A DNA stretch of 64,000 bases from CAG-791 sp000431495. GTDB taxonomy: Bacteria; Bacillota; Clostridia; Lachnospirales; Lachnospiraceae. A program made the position numbers and the translations under genes. Positions 52,127 to 60,967 of the stretch are shown piece after piece. The notes under the pieces were generated by a model. It saw nothing but the letters and a program-made list of their open reading frames with translations, made no database searches and was not told where the DNA came from. The stretch is from assembly GCA_052117605.1 (NCBI GenBank), contig JBQKIT010000001.1. One strand, given 5' to 3'. The stretch's first letter is position 1. Each line of letters begins with the position of its first letter.

Positions 52127-55100
52127 ATGAGAACATTGACAGAGCCTCTGCAGGAGGCGCAGGAATACAAAACACTGGTGGAAGCGCTGGCAAAGCCGAA
52201 GGCAAAAGCGCTTGCAGACGGATGCGTGCCGTCACAAAAGCTGCATCTGATGGATGCGCTTTCCAGGGAAAATGCGCTCTCCTCCTTCGCAAGGTTCCGG
52301 CTGATTGTTACCAGCTCTGATAAAAAGGTAAGAGAAATCCGCGATGAGTATCTGTTCTATGACCGGAATACGGTGATTTTTCCTGCAAAGGATCTGATTT
52401 TTTATCAGGCAGATCTTCGCGGCAGAGAGCTGGAAAAGGAACGGATCCGATGCCTGCGCCGGCTGGTTGAGGGAAGACCGACTACCGTGGTGACGACCTT
52501 TGCTGCGCTGATGACACCGCAGGTTCCGCTATCTGCCTGGAAGAGCAATGTCCTGCAGCTGGAGAAGCGGCAGACGTATTCTCTGGAGGAGCTTTCCCGG
52601 AAACTGGTCCGTATGGGATATGAGAAGAATTTCCAGGTCGACGCGCCGGGGCAGTTTGCTGTGCGCGGTGATATCGTGGATGTCTTTGACCTTACGGAGG
52701 AGAATCCCTATCGAATTGAGTTTTTTGACGAAGAGGTGGATTCCATCCGAAGCTTCGATCTGGAGACGCAAAGGTCCATCGAGCCCATGGAGCTTGTGAA
52801 GATCTACCCGGTTACGGAGCTGATTCTGTCGGATGCAAGGCTTTCCGATGGTATTGACAGAATCCGGGAAGAGGAGAAAAAGACCGAAGAAGCATTGCGA
52901 AGCCAGGGACATATGGAGGCGGCGCATCGTCTTTCTGAAGGAATCGGCGAGCTCTGCGAGGCAGCACTGGAATACCGGGATTTTGGAGGACTGGAGGGAT
53001 ATATTCATTATTTTTACCCTCAGACCGACTCCTTCCTCGAGATGTTCCCGGAAGAGCATTCCATGATCTTTCTGGATGAGCCGGTGCATCTTCGGGAAGA
53101 AGGCGAAGCGGTGGAGCTCGAGTTCCGAGAGAGCATGATCAGCCGGAGCGAGAAGGGCTATGTCCTTCCGGGACAGATGCAGCTTGTCTGCAGCGCGGCG
53201 CTTACGGCCTCTCGCATGAATGATTACCGCTGCCTTGGTCTGACCGCACTTGCCGCAGGAGACAGCTTTTTTCTGCCGGAATGTATCGTTTCTGTCCATG
53301 CAAGAAGCGTTCCGGCCTATAACAAGAGCTTCGACACACTGGTTTCGGATCTGAAGAAGTATAAGCTTCAGAAATACCGGATAGTCATCATTTCCGCATC
53401 GAGAACGAGAGCAAAGCGTCTGGCGGGGGACCTCACGGAGCGTGGGCTTACTTCTTTTTACAGTGAGAATCCGGACCGAATCCTGGGCGACGGCGAAATC
53501 ATGACCTATTACGGGAACATTGCCCACGGCTTTGAATACCCGCAGATTCGCTTTATTGTCATCGCCGAGACGGACATTTTCGGACCGGCCCGCAAGACGA
53601 AGAAGGTAAAACGTCATTATGACGGCGAATCCATCCGTGATTTTGCCGAGCTGAAGGTAGGAGATTATGTGGTCCATGAGGATCACGGAATCGGAGTCTA
53701 CCGCGGCGTGGAGAAAATCGAGGTGGACGGCATTGCCAAGGATTATATCAAGATTGAATACGGGGGCGGAGGAACGTTGTACATTCTGCCCGGAGAACTG
53801 AAGTCTCTTCAGAAATATGCCTCGCAGGATGCGGCGAAGCCGAAGCTGAACAAGCTCGGAACGCAGGAGTGGACCAGCACCAGAAACAAGGTCAAAGGCG
53901 CGGTAGAGGAGGTTGCACAGGATCTTGTGGAGCTGTATGCGAAGAGACAGGCAATGAAGGGACACCGCTTCAGTCCGGACACGGTGTGGCAGCGTGAATT
54001 TGAGGAGATGTTCCCTTATGAGGAAACGCAGGATCAGCTGAATGCCATTGAAGATACCAAGCATGACATGGAGTCGGACAAGATTATGGACCGGCTGATC
54101 TGCGGCGACGTCGGGTACGGCAAAACAGAAATTGCAATCCGTGCCGCGTTCAAGGCCGTACAGGACGGGCTGCAGGTGGCGGTTCTGGTGCCGACAACGA
54201 TTCTTGCGCAGCAGCATTTCAATACCTTCACGGAGCGGATGAAGGAGTATCCGGTCTGTGTGGAAATGATGTCCCGCTTCCGGACGGCAGCGGAGCAGAA
54301 GAAAACCAAAGAAGGACTGGAATCCGGCCGCGTGGATATCGTGATCGGAACGCATCGGATTTTGTCCAAGGATGTAAAATTCAAGCGGCTTGGACTCCTT
54401 GTCGTGGACGAAGAACAGCGATTTGGCGTGACACACAAGGAAAAGATCAAGAAGCTTCGGGAGAATGTCGATGTTCTGACGCTTTCTGCCACGCCGATTC
54501 CGAGGACCCTCCATATGAGTCTCATCGGAATCCGGGATATGAGTGTACTTGAGGAGGCACCGCAGGACCGCGTCAGCATACAGACCTATGTCATGGAATA
54601 CAATGAAGAGATGGTCCGGGAGGCGATTTTGCGAGAGCTTTCCAGAGGCGGACAGGTCTACTATGTCTACAACCGGGTCAACGACATTGCGGAGGTGGCG
54701 GGGCGCCTTCAGCAGCAGGTGCCGGAAGCTCGGATTTCCTTTGCACACGGACAGATGAATGAGTCTGAGCTGGAGAAGATCATGTACGATTTCATCAGCG
54801 GAGGGATCGATGTTCTGGTATCGACGACCATCATCGAAACGGGACTTGATATCTCCAACGTGAATACCATCATCATTCATGATTCGGATCGCATGGGACT
54901 CTCTCAGCTCTATCAGCTGCGCGGACGGGTGGGACGTTCCAACCGGACCGCTTATGCGTTTCTGATGTATAAAAAGGACAAGATGCTGAAGGAGGTCGCC
55001 GAAAAGCGTCTTGCTGCAATCCGGGAATTTACGGATCTGGGAAGCGGCTTCCGGATTGCCATGCGCGATCTGGAAATTCGCGGTGCCGGAAGCGTTCTCG

Positions 55101-55699
55101 GAAGGGCGCAGCACGGTCACATGACGGCAGTCGGCTATGACCTGTATTGCAAGATGCTGGATACCGCGGTCAAACATGCAAAGGGCCTGCCGGTTCCAGA
55201 AGAGAAGAATACGTTTGTCAATCTGTCTGTGGATGCCTTCATTCCGGACAGCTACATTATGAACGAGGCGCAGAAGCTCGATATTTACAAGAAGATTGCC
55301 GCGGTAGCTTCTCTGGAGGACTGCGATGATATCCGGGACGAGCTGCGGGATCGCTTCGGTGAGAAAATTCCGGCCTCTGCGGAGAACCTTCTGCGCATAG
55401 CGCTGATCCGTTCGATTGCCGGGAAGCTGGATATGGCGGAAATTGTCGGGGGAGACGGAAGCATCCGGGTTACCATGAATAAGGACGCTGCCGTGCAGGT
55501 TGCGGGAATCCCCCGTTTTCTTGCAAAATATCAGGGACGACTTCAGTTTTTGCCGAAAGGACAGGCGAAGGGTGAGTTGAAGGGACAGCCGTATTTTACC
55601 CTGCGATATGCACAGACCGGTGTTACAACGCGTGATGAGGAGGAGCTTCTTGCGCAGACGGAAGGATTCCTTGTAAATTTCAGTGAGATTCTGCGATGA
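52127..55699 (+). CDS. mfd: Transcription-repair coupling factor
   Basis: Superfamily 2 DNA translocase that removes stalled RNA polymerase and recruits UvrA; 1190 residues. Order: UvrB-homology region (about 20-340), RNA polymerase-interacting domain with VVHEDHGIGVYRG (about 510), translocase with Walker A GDVGYGKTEIAIRAAFKAV (about 657) and DEEQRFGV, and a C-terminal TRCF domain. All helicase motifs (SATPIPRTL, QLRGRVGR) are intact. Confidence 0.98.
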   Translation: MRTLTEPLQEAQEYKTLVEALAKPKAKALADGCVPSQKLHLMDALSRENALSSFARFRLIVTSSDKKVREIRDEYLFYDRNTVIFPAKDLIFYQADLRGRELEKERIRCLRRLVEGRPTTVVTTFAALMTPQVPLSAWKSNVLQLEKRQTYSLEELSRKLVRMGYEKNFQVDAPGQFAVRGDIVDVFDLTEENPYRIEFFDEEVDSIRSFDLETQRSIEPMELVKIYPVTELILSDARLSDGIDRIREEEKKTEEALRSQGHMEAAHRLSEGIGELCEAALEYRDFGGLEGYIHYFYPQTDSFLEMFPEEHSMIFLDEPVHLREEGEAVELEFRESMISRSEKGYVLPGQMQLVCSAALTASRMNDYRCLGLTALAAGDSFFLPECIVSVHARSVPAYNKSFDTLVSDLKKYKLQKYRIVIISASRTRAKRLAGDLTERGLTSFYSENPDRILGDGEIMTYYGNIAHGFEYPQIRFIVIAETDIFGPARKTKKVKRHYDGESIRDFAELKVGDYVVHEDHGIGVYRGVEKIEVDGIAKDYIKIEYGGGGTLYILPGELKSLQKYASQDAAKPKLNKLGTQEWTSTRNKVKGAVEEVAQDLVELYAKRQAMKGHRFSPDTVWQREFEEMFPYEETQDQLNAIEDTKHDMESDKIMDRLICGDVGYGKTEIAIRAAFKAVQDGLQVAVLVPTTILAQQHFNTFTERMKEYPVCVEMMSRFRTAAEQKKTKEGLESGRVDIVIGTHRILSKDVKFKRLGLLVVDEEQRFGVTHKEKIKKLRENVDVLTLSATPIPRTLHMSLIGIRDMSVLEEAPQDRVSIQTYVMEYNEEMVREAILRELSRGGQVYYVYNRVNDIAEVAGRLQQQVPEARISFAHGQMNESELEKIMYDFISGGIDVLVSTTIIETGLDISNVNTIIIHDSDRMGLSQLYQLRGRVGRSNRTAYAFLMYKKDKMLKEVAEKRLAAIREFTDLGSGFRIAMRDLEIRGAGSVLGRAQHGHMTAVGYDLYCKMLDTAVKHAKGLPVPEEKNTFVNLSVDAFIPDSYIMNEAQKLDIYKKIAAVASLEDCDDIRDELRDRFGEKIPASAENLLRIALIRSIAGKLDMAEIVGGDGSIRVTMNKDAAVQVAGIPRFLAKYQGRLQFLPKGQAKGELKGQPYFTLRYAQTGVTTRDEEELLAQTEGFLVNFSEILR

Positions 55700-55777
55700 T
55701 AATGTTAAAATAAAATCAAGTGCGCGTAAAACGAATCAAACACCCAGCAGCAGGCTGACAGAGTGGAGAAAAATCCT

Positions 55778-57721
55778 ATGGATATTTACGGTATTCTTGC
55801 AATCATCGGAGGACTGGTCCTGTTCCTCTATGGCATTACAACGCTTGGGGAGGGCCTGAAAAAGGTCTCAGGCGGAAAGATGGAGGACATCCTTCAGACG
55901 CTGACCTCCAATAAATGGAAGGGTGCACTCCTTGGTATGCTGGTGACGGCAGTCATTCAGTCTTCCGGCGCCACCATTGTCATGGTAGTCGGTTTTGTCA
56001 ATTCCGAGATCATGTCGCTGAACCAGGCGGTCGGCGTCATCCTCGGAGCCAACATCGGTACCACGATTACGGCATGGCTCCTGTCGCTGACAGGAATTCA
56101 GAGTGACAATATTTTCCTGTCGCTTCTTAAGCCCGCGAATTTCTCGCCGATCATCGGACTGATCGGTATTTTCATGATGATGTTCTGCAAGAAGCAGAAG
56201 CAGAAGGATGTCGGCGGCATTCTGACAAGCTTCGGCGTGCTTCTTCTCGGCATGACAGCAATGTCGGAGGGAGCAGCTCCTCTTGCGGACAATCCGGAAT
56301 TTGTGGGCCTTCTGACTGCATTTTCCAATCCGATCCTCGGACTTCTTGTTGGTCTTGTAGTCACGGTTATTCTGCAGAGCTCTTCCGCATCCATTGGTAT
56401 TCTGCAGTCCCTGTCTCTGACCGGCGTTCTTCCGATGGGAAGTGCCATTCCCGTCATCATGGGAGAGAACATCGGCTCTGCAATCACCGGTATTATCGGC
56501 GCGATCGGCGCAACAAGAAACGCGATCCGCGCATCGCTTCTTCAGCTTTTCTACTGCCTGATCAAAACTGGCGTATTCATGGTTGTTTTTTACAGCCTGA
56601 ATGCAATGATCCATTTTCCGATTATGCAGGAAACGGCAAATCCGGTCATGATCGCCGTGTTCCACAGTGTTTTCAATATCATTGCCGTGCTTCTCATGCT
56701 CCCCGCGTCGGAATTTCTGGTTCGTCTTGTGGAGAAGGCGCTTCCGGTTACGGACAAGGAGCGTGCTGTCAGCGAGAGAAAGCGCGAGCTTCAGATGCTG
56801 GATCCCCGCTTTATCACCTCTACCTCATATGCCATTGAGCAGTGCGAGAAGGCAACCTTCCGGATGGCAGATTACACGAAGGAAGCACTGTCCACTGCGA
56901 TGGGACTTGTTCTGAATTTCAATGAGGAGGGGGCTGCGAAGGTGGATCAGCTGGAGCGGACCGTGGATGACTATGAGGATCAGCTGAACAGCTACCTTTC
57001 CAGCATTTCCGGCAAGACCTTTACGGCAAAGGATTCTCACATGTTCACGCTCCTGATGCACTGCATCGGTGACTTCGAAAGAATCAGCGATCATGCCCTG
57101 AATGTGATGCAGAAGGCAAGAGAAATGGACGAAAAGGGAGAGCATTTCTCGCCCCGTGCGCAGGAGGAGCTGCAGATATTCGAAGCAGCTCTGAATGACA
57201 TTATGGAACGAACCGTCCGCGCCTTCTGTGATGACAATATGCAGATCGCAGCCACCGTTGAACCTCTGGAGGAGGTGATTGACGGCCTGAATATGGAAAT
57301 CAAGAGACGGCATGTAAAGCGCCTTCGGAAGGGAAAGTGCACGGTCGAGACGGGCATGGCACTTGAGGATATCATCACGGATTATGAGCGAATTGCCGAT
57401 CATTGCAACAATGTGGCCGTGCATCTGTCGCAGAGAACGGAGGATGGCTTCGATACCCATGAGTATCTGGAGCATCTGGAGAACAACGCCAGACAGGATT
57501 TCCGCACGCATGTGTCTCTGTTTGAAGCGAAGTACCGTCTGCCCGGGCTGGAAGAGACGGCTCCGGAACCGAAGACGCCGGATGCCGGAACTTCGTCTGA
57601 GCTGAAAACGGCACCGGATACGGAACTGACTGCCGCAGAGAAGCTCAAGAAGAAGGCGAAGGAGAAGAAAGAAGAAAAGAAGGCGTCTAAGAAGGATCTT
57701 AAGAAGACAAAGAAGAAATAA
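55778..57721 (+). CDS. Na+/phosphate cotransporter with PhoU domain
   Basis: Membrane transporter of the NptA/PhoU-containing type, 647 residues. The two Na/Pi repeats carry the QSSGATIVMVVGFVN and QSSSASIGILQSLSLTG motifs (around 62 and 198). Eight or so helices end near 330. A cytoplasmic PhoU-like helical domain (about 355-560) and a Lys-rich tail (KKKAKEKKEEKKASKKDLKK) follow. Start 55778 (ATG, GGAG 8 bp upstream) is preferred to GTG 55763. It imports phosphate or a related anion with Na+. Confidence 0.92.
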   Translation: MDIYGILAIIGGLVLFLYGITTLGEGLKKVSGGKMEDILQTLTSNKWKGALLGMLVTAVIQSSGATIVMVVGFVNSEIMSLNQAVGVILGANIGTTITAWLLSLTGIQSDNIFLSLLKPANFSPIIGLIGIFMMMFCKKQKQKDVGGILTSFGVLLLGMTAMSEGAAPLADNPEFVGLLTAFSNPILGLLVGLVVTVILQSSSASIGILQSLSLTGVLPMGSAIPVIMGENIGSAITGIIGAIGATRNAIRASLLQLFYCLIKTGVFMVVFYSLNAMIHFPIMQETANPVMIAVFHSVFNIIAVLLMLPASEFLVRLVEKALPVTDKERAVSERKRELQMLDPRFITSTSYAIEQCEKATFRMADYTKEALSTAMGLVLNFNEEGAAKVDQLERTVDDYEDQLNSYLSSISGKTFTAKDSHMFTLLMHCIGDFERISDHALNVMQKAREMDEKGEHFSPRAQEELQIFEAALNDIMERTVRAFCDDNMQIAATVEPLEEVIDGLNMEIKRRHVKRLRKGKCTVETGMALEDIITDYERIADHCNNVAVHLSQRTEDGFDTHEYLEHLENNARQDFRTHVSLFEAKYRLPGLEETAPEPKTPDAGTSSELKTAPDTELTAAEKLKKKAKEKKEEKKASKKDLKKTKKK

Positions 57722-57737
57722 AGCCGGAGAAGGAAAG

Positions 57738-59102
57738 ATGGATCAACAGCAGAAATCCCAGCAGATGGAAAAGGGAAGTATTCCGAAGCTTCTGGCACAG
57801 CTGGCAGTTCCGGCGGTGGTCGCGCAGCTTGTGAATCTTCTGTATAACATTGTAGACCGGATATACATCGGGCATATGGCGGAGGTCGGTGCAACAGCGC
57901 TGACAGGAGTTGGACTTTTCATGCCGATCCTGATGCTGATCAATGCCTTTGCCATGCTGGCAGGAGCAGGCGGAGCACCGCTTGCTGCAATTCGTATGGG
58001 GCGGAAGGAGCATGATTTTGCAGAAAAGATTCTGGGAAACTGCTTCACGGTTCTGATGATTTTTGCGGTGGCACTGACCGTGATCTTTTATGTCACGGCT
58101 CCGACGCTTCTGCAGCTGTTCGGTGCAAGTCAGGTGACACTTCCCTATGCGCTCAGTTATTCCAGAATCTATATTCTCGGAAGTGTTTTTGTGCTTGTTG
58201 TGATGGGAATGAATCCCTTCATTACCACGCAGGGCTTTGCAAAGATCAGCATGATGACGACACTGATTGGAGCGGTCATCAACATTATTCTGGATCCGAT
58301 CTTTATCTTTGCGCTTGGACTTGGCGTTCGCGGAGCTGCGCTTGCAACCGTGCTCAGCCAAATGGTGGGAGCCGTGTGGATTCTGCACTTCCTGACCGGG
58401 AAAAAGACCATCCTGAAGCTGAAGCCTTCCTGCCTGAGGCTGGAAGGACCGGTGATTCTGCCCTGCCTTGGACTTGGAGTTTCCACATTTGTGATGCTCT
58501 CGACAGAGAGCCTTCTGTCGATCACCTTTACGGCGAGCCTTGCCAGATATGGAGGTGACCTTGCAGTTGGAGCCATGACCATCATTACCAGCGTGAGCCA
58601 GCTGGTGATGCTTCCACTGCAGGGCGTCTGCCAGGGAGGGCAGCCGATTATCAGCTATAATTATGGTGCAGGTCACGGAGACCGCGTGAAAAAGACGTTC
58701 TACCTGGTTTTTTCTGTCTGTATGACCTATACGGTGCTGTTCTGGGCGGCGGTTCTGCTCTTTCCGTCGGTGTTCGCCGGCATCTTTACAACCAATGCGG
58801 AGCTGTCCGGATATACCTCCTGGGCTCTTCGAATCTATATGGCGGGAATTTTCGCCTGCGGTGCACAGTGCAGCTGCCAGCAAAGCTTCATGGCACTTGG
58901 GCAGGCCAAGGTCAGTCTGCTCCTTGCCTGCCTTCGAAAGATGGTGCTTCTGATTCCGCTCATTCTGATCCTTCCGCATGTACTGCCGTTTGATCCGGTT
59001 TTCTCGGTTTTTCTTGCGGAGCCTGTCAGCGATATCACGGCAGCGGTCATTACAACCATCACCTTCCTGGCAAGGTTTAATCGGATTCTGGAAATGCGGT
59101 GA
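57738..59102 (+). CDS. MATE family efflux transporter
   Basis: Multidrug and toxic-compound exporter driven by Na+ or H+; 454 residues with 12 predicted helices in two bundles. Signatures: IPKLLAQLAVPAVVAQLVNLLYNIVDRIYIG at the start, AGGAPLAA, and GVCQGGQPIISYNYGAG in the second half. It starts 17 bp after the Na/Pi gene with AGGAAAG upstream. Substrates unknown. Confidence 0.93.
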   Translation: MDQQQKSQQMEKGSIPKLLAQLAVPAVVAQLVNLLYNIVDRIYIGHMAEVGATALTGVGLFMPILMLINAFAMLAGAGGAPLAAIRMGRKEHDFAEKILGNCFTVLMIFAVALTVIFYVTAPTLLQLFGASQVTLPYALSYSRIYILGSVFVLVVMGMNPFITTQGFAKISMMTTLIGAVINIILDPIFIFALGLGVRGAALATVLSQMVGAVWILHFLTGKKTILKLKPSCLRLEGPVILPCLGLGVSTFVMLSTESLLSITFTASLARYGGDLAVGAMTIITSVSQLVMLPLQGVCQGGQPIISYNYGAGHGDRVKKTFYLVFSVCMTYTVLFWAAVLLFPSVFAGIFTTNAELSGYTSWALRIYMAGIFACGAQCSCQQSFMALGQAKVSLLLACLRKMVLLIPLILILPHVLPFDPVFSVFLAEPVSDITAAVITTITFLARFNRILEMR

Positions 59103-59161
59103 TGCAGTGGGCAGCAGTCCCTTTTGCTGCGGTCAACAGAATGAATTGTAAAAACAGAAAC

Positions 59162-59197
59162 AGGCCCCGGGGTGAAATATTCTTCACTCCGGGGTCT
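59162..59197. terminator. Terminator between MATE and pncB
   Basis: A 15-bp stem (AGGCCCCGGGGTGAA/TTCACTCCGGGGTCT, two wobbles) with a short loop and GTTT downstream. It separates two convergent genes. Confidence 0.8.
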
Positions 59198-59228
59198 GTT
59201 TCATGAAATATGTCTGATCAGAGATAGG

Positions 59229-60683
59229 TTACAGCTGTCCGCCATGAGCCAGCAGGGCAAGCTTGGTGTCGTAGAGCTTCTGGGAAAGATCGACATACAC
59301 CTGATGCGGGTTGTCGAGACGTCTGGATTCCTCCCAGAGCGTATCCTGCTCCTGCAGGCAGTAGTCACGGATTTCCATCGTAGGACGGGATTCATAGACG
59401 CACTTTCCGTTCAGGAAGAGAGGCGTCAGCATCTCACGGAGTGTGAATTCACCGGGCTGAAGGGTCGTTTTCTTCCAGGGCTCCATAGGGTCAAAGAGAA
59501 GCAGCGGCTCCTCTTCGCTGAAGTTCTCATCGGCAAAGCAGATGAGATCCGCCTTGATCTTATGGCTGTCCTTTTCGTAGACACGGTAAACCTTCTTGTT
59601 GCCGGGGTTGGTGATCTTCTCGGTATTCTCGGACAGCTTGATCTTCGGCTCGAAGGAGCCATCCTTGTTCTCTACGGCTGCAAGCTTGTAGACGCCGCCG
59701 AAGCTCGGATTGTCCTTGGCGGTAATCAGGTGCGTGCCGACTCCGAAGGAATCGATGCAGGCGCCCTGCTGATAGAGTGAATTGATGAGATGCTCATCCA
59801 GATCGTTGGAGCAGCAGATCTTTGCCTGCGGATAGCCGGCGGCATCCAGCATCTTGCGGGCTTTTTTGGTCAGATACGCAAGGTCACCGGAATCCAGACG
59901 GATGCCGATGTGATCCAGAGGCAGGCCCTTTTCCTTCATATAATCAAAGGTTCGAATTGCGTTCGGAATGCCGCTTCCAAGGGTGTCATAGGTGTCTACG
60001 AGAAGCGTGCAGGCAGACGGATAAAGCTCTGCATAGGTCTTGAACGCTTCAAACTCGCTGTCAAAGCTCATGATCCAGCTGTGCGCATGCGTGCCGAGAA
60101 CGGGAACGTCAAAAAGCTCACCGCAAAGGACATTGGAGGTTCCTGCGCAGCCCGCAATCACGGCAGCTCTTGCACCATACGTTCCGGCATCCGGTCCCTG
60201 TGCGCGGCGAAGACCGAACTCCATGATGGGAGCGCCCTTTGCGGCGTAGCAGATCCGGGCGGATTTGGTTGCAATCAGACTCTGATGATTGATGATGCAC
60301 AAAATGGCGGTTTCCACAAGCTGCGCCTCCATGATGGGAGCGACAACCTTTACAATCGGCTCTCTCGGGAAAATCAGAGAGCCCTCCGGCATACAGTAGA
60401 TATCGCCGTGAAAATGAAAATCTGCAAGATAGTCCAGAAAATCCACATCAAAAATACCGGTGCTGCGCAGATATTCGATGTCCTGAGATGAGAAGTGCAG
60501 ATCCTCGATGTAACGGACCAGCTGTTCTACGCCGCATATGATGGAGTACCCTCCGCCAAAGGGATTGTTGCGGAAAAATGCATCAAAGATAACGGTCTTG
60601 TTCTCATCCCGATGCTTGAAATAGCCCTGCATCATGGTGAGCTCATAGAAATCGGTAAGCAGTGTCAGATTCTGTCTGTCCAT
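59229..60683 (-). CDS. pncB: Nicotinate phosphoribosyltransferase
   Basis: ATP-dependent salvage enzyme making nicotinate mononucleotide from nicotinate and PRPP for NAD; 484 residues. TDFYELTMMQGYFK at the N-terminus, GTHAHSWIMSF with the catalytic His, and RLDSGDLAYLTKKAR are diagnostic of the Firmicutes PncB group. AAAGGATAATC precedes the ATG. Confidence 0.95.
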   Translation of the reverse strand: MDRQNLTLLTDFYELTMMQGYFKHRDENKTVIFDAFFRNNPFGGGYSIICGVEQLVRYIEDLHFSSQDIEYLRSTGIFDVDFLDYLADFHFHGDIYCMPEGSLIFPREPIVKVVAPIMEAQLVETAILCIINHQSLIATKSARICYAAKGAPIMEFGLRRAQGPDAGTYGARAAVIAGCAGTSNVLCGELFDVPVLGTHAHSWIMSFDSEFEAFKTYAELYPSACTLLVDTYDTLGSGIPNAIRTFDYMKEKGLPLDHIGIRLDSGDLAYLTKKARKMLDAAGYPQAKICCSNDLDEHLINSLYQQGACIDSFGVGTHLITAKDNPSFGGVYKLAAVENKDGSFEPKIKLSENTEKITNPGNKKVYRVYEKDSHKIKADLICFADENFSEEEPLLLFDPMEPWKKTTLQPGEFTLREMLTPLFLNGKCVYESRPTMEIRDYCLQEQDTLWEESRRLDNPHQVYVDLSQKLYDTKLALLAHGGQL

Positions 60684-60715
60684 GATTATCCTTTCTCTTG
60701 CCTTGCAGTACGAAA

Positions 60716-60727
60716 ACAGATGTCTGT
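60716..60727. promoter_or_regulatory. Possible operator upstream of pncB
   Basis: ACAGA-TG-TCTGT, an inverted repeat with 5-bp arms, lies about 33 bp before the pncB ATG. NAD-synthesis genes in Firmicutes are often repressed by NiaR, which binds a TGTCT-containing palindrome. The match is short and no niaR gene is in the window. Confidence 0.3.
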
Positions 60728-60862
60728 GAAAACATAAAACTGACGGCCGGAGTTTTTTTAAGCCGGGTACAGTTCAGACTGATCATACACCATTCGGCCG
60801 GAATGTGGTGAAAAAGGTGCATAAATCCAATTATTCCGGCGTTTTCCCGTCAGGTCGGTTGC

Positions 60863-60891
60863 TTGACCTGCTATTAACAGGGCTTTATAAT
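60863..60891 (+). promoter_or_regulatory. Promoter of ileS
   Basis: TTGACC (60863-60868), 17-bp spacer, TATAAT (60886-60891): the strongest promoter in the window. The -35 lies inside an inverted repeat CAGGTC/GACCTG (60851-60870) that could bind a regulator. The predicted start near 60898 gives a 70-base leader. Confidence 0.85.
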
Positions 60892-60931
60892 TTGTAAGGT
60901 TCAGCACTGGCAATCAAACAATATTGCGTTC

Positions 60932-60956
60932 CGCAGACTGACGAGAAAGGTCTGCG
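60932..60956 (+). other. Leader hairpin of ileS
   Basis: CGCAGAC/GTCTGCG, a 7-bp stem with an 11-nt loop, sits immediately before the AAGGAGGT ribosome binding site. It is too short for a T-box riboswitch and has no T-run. Confidence 0.5.
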
Positions 60957-60967
60957 AAGGAGGTATT

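Noticed and set aside
52529..55177. 882-codon open frame antisense to mfd
   Set aside because: It mirrors the coding frame of a complete mfd gene, its protein has shadow-like composition (excess Leu, Ile, His and Arg), and it has no ribosome binding site.
60684..60967. T-box riboswitch for ileS
   Set aside because: No conserved antiterminator motif, and the leader after the predicted start is too short.
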